Shown here one piece after another: positions 55,111 through 59,674 of a DNA stretch of 59,674 nucleotides; position 1 is the stretch's first letter; the number at the start of each line of letters is the position of its first letter. Origin of the DNA: Acidimicrobiales bacterium. Lineage in GTDB: Bacteria; Actinomycetota; Acidimicrobiia; Acidimicrobiales; MedAcidi-G1. The position numbers and the translations under genes were made by a program. The notes below the pieces were generated by a model. It worked only from the letters and a program-made list of their open reading frames with translations. It had not been told where the DNA came from and did no database searches. Where the stretch lies: contig JASLKK010000003.1 of assembly GCA_030747595.1 (NCBI GenBank), positions 196,928 to 256,601 on the forward strand, read 5' to 3'.

Positions 55111-55300
55111 CGCGACAGCAGCGAATACGGGGGGGGTCGGTGCGAGTGGTGGGCGAACTTATGACGGTTTTCCTGGCCGGGACGCGTCGCGCGGCAGCCT
55201 GAATCGGCTATCAATACAGGGTCCGGAATTTCATCGAAAGATGGTGCCGGGTTCGATTCGTAGATCAGGCGAACTACCGCCCTAGGAGGCAGGACATTCC

Positions 55301-56359
55301 ATGACCGTCCGTGTAGGCATCAACGGATTCGGCCGCATTGGCCGCAACTTCTTCCGGGCCGCCAGGGCCCAGGGGGCGGACATAGAGTTCGTCGCCGTCA
55401 ATGACCTGGGGTCCATTGACACTATGGCGTTTTTGCTCGGCAATGATTCGGTCCACGGTCGACTCGACGCGAAGATCCGGACCACCCGGGACAGCATTGT
55501 GGTCGACGGCCAGAAGATCAGGGTCCTGTCGGAGCGTGACCCCGGGAACCTCCCGTGGGGCGAGCTGGGCGTCGACGTGGTGATCGAGTCGACTGGTTTC
55601 TTCACGGCCCGCGACAAAGCCGCGCTACACCTGGCCGGCGGGGCCAAGAAGGTCATCATCTCGGCGCCGTCAGGCGACTGTGACGCCACGTTCGTGGTTG
55701 GCGTGAACGATGACGACTACAACCCGGCCAAGCACCACGTCATCTCCAATGCCTCTTGCACCACCAACTGCTTCGTTCCCATGATCAAGGTTCTCGACGA
55801 CGCCTTTGGCGTGGTGCAGGGCTTCATGACCACCACGCACGCCTATACCGGAGATCAGAGCCTTGTAGATGGCCCGCACAGCGACCTGCGGCGGGCCCGT
55901 GGAGCGGCGGTCAACATCGTGCCCACCTCGACTGGTGCGGCTCGGGCTACCAGTCTGGTGATGCCCAAGATGAAGGGAAAGTTGGACGGCATCTCCCTGC
56001 GGGTGCCGATCCCCGATGGTTCGGTCACCGACTTCGTGGGAACGCTCAAGAAATCTGCCACCGTCGAGCAGGTCAACGCGGCGTTTGCTGCAGCGGCGAG
56101 GAGTGGACCCCTGGCCAAGGTGCTGGACTACAGCGCCGACCCGCTGGTGTCGGCCGACATCGTGGGTCGCCCTGCTTCGTGCACTATCGATTCAGGCCTC
56201 ACTATGGCCACCGGCACGATGGTCAAGGTCCTCGGTTGGTACGACAACGAAATGGGCTACTCGACCCGTCTGGTCGACCTCACCAAGATCGTAGGCACGC
56301 GCCGATCCAAGAAGGCCAAGTTGAAGGCGGCCCCCAAGAAGGCGGCCGCCCGGAAGTAG
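55301..56359 (+). CDS. gap: Glyceraldehyde-3-phosphate dehydrogenase with basic C-terminal tail
   Basis: GAPDH oxidises glyceraldehyde 3-phosphate. The NAD fold starts MTVRVGINGFGRIGRN. The active-site Cys153 is in SNASCTTNC, and the catalytic His is in TTHAYTGDQ. The WYDNEMGYSTRLVDL block near the end is normal. After it, the last 20 residues (333-352) are extra and very basic, about half Lys or Arg with the rest mostly Ala. The ATG follows a strong AGGAGG site. Promoter elements in the 190-base gap upstream are not clear. pgk follows by 36 bases. Confidence 0.96.
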   Translation: MTVRVGINGFGRIGRNFFRAARAQGADIEFVAVNDLGSIDTMAFLLGNDSVHGRLDAKIRTTRDSIVVDGQKIRVLSERDPGNLPWGELGVDVVIESTGFFTARDKAALHLAGGAKKVIISAPSGDCDATFVVGVNDDDYNPAKHHVISNASCTTNCFVPMIKVLDDAFGVVQGFMTTTHAYTGDQSLVDGPHSDLRRARGAAVNIVPTSTGAARATSLVMPKMKGKLDGISLRVPIPDGSVTDFVGTLKKSATVEQVNAAFAAAARSGPLAKVLDYSADPLVSADIVGRPASCTIDSGLTMATGTMVKVLGWYDNEMGYSTRLVDLTKIVGTRRSKKAKLKAAPKKAAARK

Positions 56360-56395
56360 GGGCGATACGGCGAAACGGCCGGACGGCTCTCAAAG

Positions 56396-57511
56396 ATGGA
56401 TGTTCCACGGCTCGAGGACCTCGGTGACTTGAAGGGTCGTCGGGTCTTGGTCCGTTGCGACTTCAACGTTCCGTTGGCTGACGGAGCCATTACCGACGAC
56501 CTGCGGATTCGGGCTGCCGTGCCCACGCTTCGGTACCTGACCGACGCCGGGGCGCATGTCACGGCGTGCTCCCACCTGGGACGTCCTGAGGGGTCACCAG
56601 ATCCGGCGTATTCCATGGATCCGGTCCGGGCCCGGTTGGTTGACCTGGCGCCCGGTGTCGACCTACTGGAGAACCTCCGGTTTGATCCGGGAGAGACCGG
56701 CAACGATCCAACCTTCGTTCAACGGTTGATCGAAGGCCAGGATGCCTACGTCAACGACGCATTCGGTGCGTCTCACCGGCCCCACGCTTCGGTGGTCGGT
56801 CCGCCTCGGCATCTACCATCGGCGGCCGGCCGGCTATTGGCTCGCGAGGTCGAGGTGTTGGGTGGTCTCCGTTCTTCGGCCCGCCGACCATTCGTGGGGA
56901 TCATGGGCGGGGCCAAGGTGAGCGACAAACTTGGCGTCATCGAGGCACTCCTCGATGTAGTTGACGAGCTCATCGTGGGTGGCGGCATGTGCTTCACTTT
57001 TCTGGCCGCCAAAGGCGCCAGCGTCGGCTCGTCGCTCCTAGAGGCGGACATGATCGAGACGTGTGCCCGACTATTGGATTCGGGCGCTCCGATCCGGTTG
57101 CCGCTGGATATCACAGCACTCGGCCCGGGCGGGAAAATCGGTGATCCGTCGGCCGGTGGCGAGGTTCGACAGGTCAAGACGTCTATGCCCGAAGGTTGGA
57201 TGGGTCTCGACATCGGGCCCGGATCCGCTGTTGAGTTCTGCGATTTGATCGCTGAAGCCCGCACAGTGCTCTGGAACGGACCGATGGGCGTCTTCGAGGA
57301 CCCACGGTTCGCTGCCGGGACTCGCACGGTGGCCGAAGGGGTCGCTGATTGCCGGGGGTTCACCGTGGTCGGCGGGGGAGACAGCGCAGCGGCAGCCCGT
57401 CAGTTCGGCGTGGACGACCGCATGGACCATGTGTCGACCGGTGGTGGTGCGGCACTGGAGTTAATCGAACAAGGCGACCTGCCCGGCCTGGCTGCACTTC
57501 GTGGCCAGTGA
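56396..57511 (+). CDS. pgk: Phosphoglycerate kinase (compact form)
   Basis: PGK makes ATP from 1,3-bisphosphoglycerate. The 371-residue protein has RVLVRCDFNVPL, SHLGRPEGSPDP, LLENLRF, VNDAFGASHR, the GGAKVSDKLGVI block and VVGGGDSAAAARQFG near the end. It is about 25 residues shorter than usual, with the missing part in the N-domain between YSMDPVRARL and LLENLRF. All catalytic blocks are present, so it should be active. It lies in gap-pgk-tpiA. Confidence 0.95.
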   Translation: MDVPRLEDLGDLKGRRVLVRCDFNVPLADGAITDDLRIRAAVPTLRYLTDAGAHVTACSHLGRPEGSPDPAYSMDPVRARLVDLAPGVDLLENLRFDPGETGNDPTFVQRLIEGQDAYVNDAFGASHRPHASVVGPPRHLPSAAGRLLAREVEVLGGLRSSARRPFVGIMGGAKVSDKLGVIEALLDVVDELIVGGGMCFTFLAAKGASVGSSLLEADMIETCARLLDSGAPIRLPLDITALGPGGKIGDPSAGGEVRQVKTSMPEGWMGLDIGPGSAVEFCDLIAEARTVLWNGPMGVFEDPRFAAGTRTVAEGVADCRGFTVVGGGDSAAAARQFGVDDRMDHVSTGGGAALELIEQGDLPGLAALRGQ

Positions 57512-57562
57512 TCGGGAGGCCAGCGATGGGCGGCAGGTAGTGACGAACGACAGGACGAAGAC

Positions 57563-58342
57563 ATGAGCGAGCGAAAGCCTCTGATCAGCGGCAACTGGAA
57601 GATGCACCACAACCACTTTGAGGCAATTCAGGCCGTACAGAAGTTGTCGTACGTGCTGTCGGCCAACGATTACGACGCCGTGGACGTGTCGCTTCACCCA
57701 CCATTCACCGATCTGCGATCGGTCCAGACGGTGCTGGAGTCCGACGAGATCCCAATTGCCCTTGGAGCCCAGCACTGCCACTGGGAAGAGAAGGGGGCGT
57801 TCACCGGGGAGGTAGCTCCCGGGATGTTGGCCAAGCTGAACGTGTCGCTGGTGATCGTTGGCCACTCGGAGCGCCGCGAGGTGTTTGGCGAGACCGATGA
57901 CCACGTCAATCGCAAGGTGAAGGCGGTATTGGCTAGCGGGATGACCCCGATCATGTGCTGTGGCGAGACGCTCGACGAGCGTCAGACCGGGCAGGCGGCA
58001 GCCAAGGTCGAACGCCAGGTCCTTGAGGGTCTCGCCGGCCTCAAGGCCGACCAGGTGGCCGGTCTTGTGGTTGCTTACGAGCCGATCTGGGCCATCGGTA
58101 CCGGAAAGACAGCAACCCCAGAGGACGCCCAGGAGATGTGTGCCACCGTGCGGAACGCGGTACGTGGCAAGTGGGGGGCCGAGGCGGCCGACAGCGTCCG
58201 GGTCCAGTACGGCGGGTCGGTCAAGTCGGTAAATGCGCCGGACCTGATGCGCCAGCCCGACATCGATGGCGCCCTCGTCGGAGGGGCATCCCTGGATCCA
58301 GACGAGTTTGCCCGGATCATCGCCTATCGACTTGTCGGCTGA
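57563..58342 (+). CDS. tpiA: Triosephosphate isomerase
   Basis: TpiA interconverts dihydroxyacetone phosphate and glyceraldehyde 3-phosphate. The 259-residue barrel has Lys13 in SGNWKMHHN, the His block VGHSERREVFGE, the catalytic Glu in AYEPIWAIGTGKTA and the phosphate loop YGGSVKSVNA. GGACGAAGA lies shortly before the ATG. It follows pgk by 51 bases and is followed by secG. Confidence 0.97.
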   Translation: MSERKPLISGNWKMHHNHFEAIQAVQKLSYVLSANDYDAVDVSLHPPFTDLRSVQTVLESDEIPIALGAQHCHWEEKGAFTGEVAPGMLAKLNVSLVIVGHSERREVFGETDDHVNRKVKAVLASGMTPIMCCGETLDERQTGQAAAKVERQVLEGLAGLKADQVAGLVVAYEPIWAIGTGKTATPEDAQEMCATVRNAVRGKWGAEAADSVRVQYGGSVKSVNAPDLMRQPDIDGALVGGASLDPDEFARIIAYRLVG

Positions 58343-58399
58343 GACCATTCAGCCTCGATGACACCCCTGATCACTGAACCGGTCATCCCCGGGCGCCGG

Positions 58400-58405
58400 T
58401 AACCT
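58400..58405 (+). promoter_or_regulatory. -10 hexamer of secG
   Basis: TAACCT ends 6 bases before the ATG at 58412, in the 69-base gap after tpiA. Confidence 0.45.
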
Positions 58406-58411
58406 CACCTC

Positions 58412-58636
58412 ATGTTCGTGCTGGTCGCCATCATCCAGGCTCTCTCAGGGCTCGGCCTCATCTTCCTTGTGCTGCTGCACAGCGGGAAGGGCGGCGGCCT
58501 GTCCGACATGTTCGGCGGGGGCATCGGTGCCCAGACCGCTGGATCGACCGTGGTGGAGCAGAACCTTGATCGGATCACCGTGCTCACGGCCCTGATCTTC
58601 GCCTTCTCCACAATCGCTCTCGGCCTTCTCTTCTAG
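58412..58636 (+). CDS. secG: Preprotein translocase subunit SecG
   Basis: SecG is a small partner of SecYE in the export channel. The 74-residue protein has two membrane helices (about 2-22 and 52-72) separated by the conserved loop HSGKGGGLSDMFGGG. The order tpiA-secG is typical. It starts with ATG. Confidence 0.94.
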   Translation: MFVLVAIIQALSGLGLIFLVLLHSGKGGGLSDMFGGGIGAQTAGSTVVEQNLDRITVLTALIFAFSTIALGLLF

Positions 58637-58730
58637 GGCTTCTTCCAGAGAGCGGCACCGGTTCCCAAGCTTGCTGCGGGTACTGGAGGGGCCGGTAGAT
58701 TGACCGCCGTCCGGGGCATCCGGATACCAC

Positions 58731-58814
58731 GTCGGAGTGGCGGAATTGGCAGACGCGCCAGCTTGAGGGGCTGGTGCCCGCAAGGGTGTGGGGGTTCAAG
58801 TCCCCCCTCCGACA
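58731..58814 (+). tRNA. tRNA-Leu (anticodon GAG)
   Basis: An 84-base class II tRNA. The acceptor GTCGGAG pairs with CTCCGAC. The anticodon stem CCAGC/GCTGG encloses TTGAGGG, giving anticodon GAG for CUC and CUU. A long variable arm follows, then the T-arm with GTTCAAGTC. The 3' CCA is not encoded (ACGG follows the acceptor), unlike the other tRNA-Leu here. Confidence 0.94.
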
Positions 58815-58836
58815 CGGATTTGATGCGTGTGAGGTG

Positions 58837-59674
58837 TCAGCCAACAAGGCTGACTGGAAAATGTCGATCGAGCCAGTCCTCGAGAATCTTGCGGACGAGA
58901 CCTTTGTCGTCGGCGAACATGAAGTGATCAGTCCCGGATACCAGGTGCATGTCACAGGGCTGTTTTGCATTGGTGAAGAGCCCGATCGCCTGGGAGGTCG
59001 GGGTCACGGTGTCGTCCGCCGGGTGGAGGATCAGATACGGGCGAGGCGAGATGAGACCGACCACATCATTCGCACGGAAGTCCATCATGCTCATCGCTGT
59101 CTCAGCCGGAAACTCCATGATGGAATCACGGGCGAGTAGGTGTCGCATGGATTGTGGGATCGGAACAATGTCGAAACGAGGGATCATTAAGGGTTGGCCC
59201 GTTTCCTCTCGATGATGTCGACCCTGTTCGAGTTTGGTGAGGAAGTTCTGCCACTGTTCTAGCGTGGGATGCTGTTCGCGGAACTTCGCCACACCGTCGC
59301 CCCAGCCCGCCACAGAGACACATGCTGCGATTCGCTCGTCGATGGCGGTCGCATAGGGAGCCACTGCGCCTCCGAATGAGTGGCCGATCACACCGATCCG
59401 GCTGGGATTAACTTGGTCAACGCTGTGAAGGAAGGTCACCGCATTACGAGTGTCTCGCACCTGGTCTTGGCAGAGTATGAACGCTGGTTCCCCGCCACTC
59501 TCGCCACACCCGCGCGCGTCAAACCGGAGCACGATGTAGCCCATCTCCTCAAGTACTTCGGAGACCTTCGTCGGCGTCGTGCCGTTCTTGTTAGTCCCGA
59601 ACCCGTGCAGAACTATGAAGCACGGCCGCCGTTCGGTTGGCCTCAATTCGTCGGGAAGGTGGAGAATGCCGGCG
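58837..59674 (-). CDS. Alpha/beta hydrolase (5' partial)
   Basis: The frame is open to the right edge, so the N-terminus is missing; 279 residues are visible. It starts within AGILHLPDELRPTERRP, followed by VLHGFGTNKN, the nucleophile elbow GHSFGGAV, the acid HPADDTVTP and the catalytic histidine in SGTDHFMF. The triad is complete. It resembles prolyl-oligopeptidase or dienelactone-hydrolase-like enzymes of unknown substrate. Hand counts of three 60-base lines gave 52-55% G+C, against 70% for one tpiA line. It ends 22 bases after tRNA-Leu(GAG), in convergent orientation, so recent acquisition is possible. Confidence 0.88.
   Translation of the reverse strand, partial: AGILHLPDELRPTERRPCFIVLHGFGTNKNGTTPTKVSEVLEEMGYIVLRFDARGCGESGGEPAFILCQDQVRDTRNAVTFLHSVDQVNPSRIGVIGHSFGGAVAPYATAIDERIAACVSVAGWGDGVAKFREQHPTLEQWQNFLTKLEQGRHHREETGQPLMIPRFDIVPIPQSMRHLLARDSIMEFPAETAMSMMDFRANDVVGLISPRPYLILHPADDTVTPTSQAIGLFTNAKQPCDMHLVSGTDHFMFADDKGLVRKILEDWLDRHFPVSLVG

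Noticed and set aside
1-59674. CRISPR arrays, insertion sequences, prophage or rRNA
   Set aside because: No repeated spacers, transposase- or phage-like proteins, or rRNA-like sequence were seen. The gene content is continuous housekeeping.

Overview
The window is a dense, GC-rich bacterial chromosome segment. By eye about two thirds of bases are G+C, and GTG starts are common. It looks almost entirely housekeeping, with about 60 protein genes, two tRNA-Leu genes and one likely small RNA. No rRNA, insertion sequence, CRISPR array or prophage is visible. Several genes mark it as Actinomycetota: a bacterial proteasome activator (bpa), mycothiol synthase (mshD), a PdtaR-type ANTAR regulator, menaquinone genes (menA, menG), an O-type truncated haemoglobin, and the order uvrB-uvrA-uvrC-rapZ-yvcK-gap-pgk-tpiA-secG. 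A deep lineage such as Acidimicrobiia would fit, but that placement is an inference I could not test.

Layout. 1-4.2 kb: tail of a DksA/TraR-like gene, lspA, rluD, an Rrf2 regulator, an AP-superfamily phosphodiesterase and bpa. 4.2-13 kb: dnaE, an unrecognised protein, a nitroreductase, a DUF35/thiolase pair and a DUF255 thioredoxin-like protein. 13-17.8 kb: menA facing menG, a small membrane protein, rlmN and mshD, with nth divergent from mshD. 17.8-18 kb: a three-hairpin small RNA candidate resembling actinobacterial 6C RNA. 18.2-24.4 kb: hisD-C-B-H-A-F, an orphan GroES-like gene and hisI. 24.4-32.6 kb: trpE, ygfZ, an inverted two-component system, then trpC-F-B-A. hisG, hisE, trpG and trpD are not here. 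32.6-37.7 kb: truncated haemoglobin, HU, fabZ, and the reverse-strand operon fabD-fabG-acpP-fabF. 37.8-44.7 kb: tRNA-Leu(CAA), a coiled-coil protein, pdtaR, polA, a methyltransferase, rpsA and coaE. 44.7-51.7 kb: uvrB, uvrA and uvrC, each with its own promoter. 51.7-58.8 kb: an EamA transporter, a methyltransferase, rapZ-yvcK, gap-pgk-tpiA, secG and tRNA-Leu(GAG). The last 0.8 kb is a lower-GC alpha/beta hydrolase running off the edge.

How the parts work together. The his and trp blocks make amino acids, the fab block makes fatty acids, and menA/menG finish menaquinone. uvrABC, nth and polA cover excision repair, and gap-pgk-tpiA is lower glycolysis. rapZ and yvcK probably tune cell-wall and central metabolism.

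No obviously new multi-gene system stands out. The observations most worth checking are the small RNA beside nth, FabD fused to a lysine-less lipoyl-like domain, a basic C-terminal tail on GAPDH, and a promoter pattern. In that pattern TANNNT sits 6-8 bases before the start codon at 17 genes, implying widespread leaderless transcripts; at mshD/nth two such hexamers interlock. The lower-GC hydrolase abutting a tRNA gene may mark an island edge.
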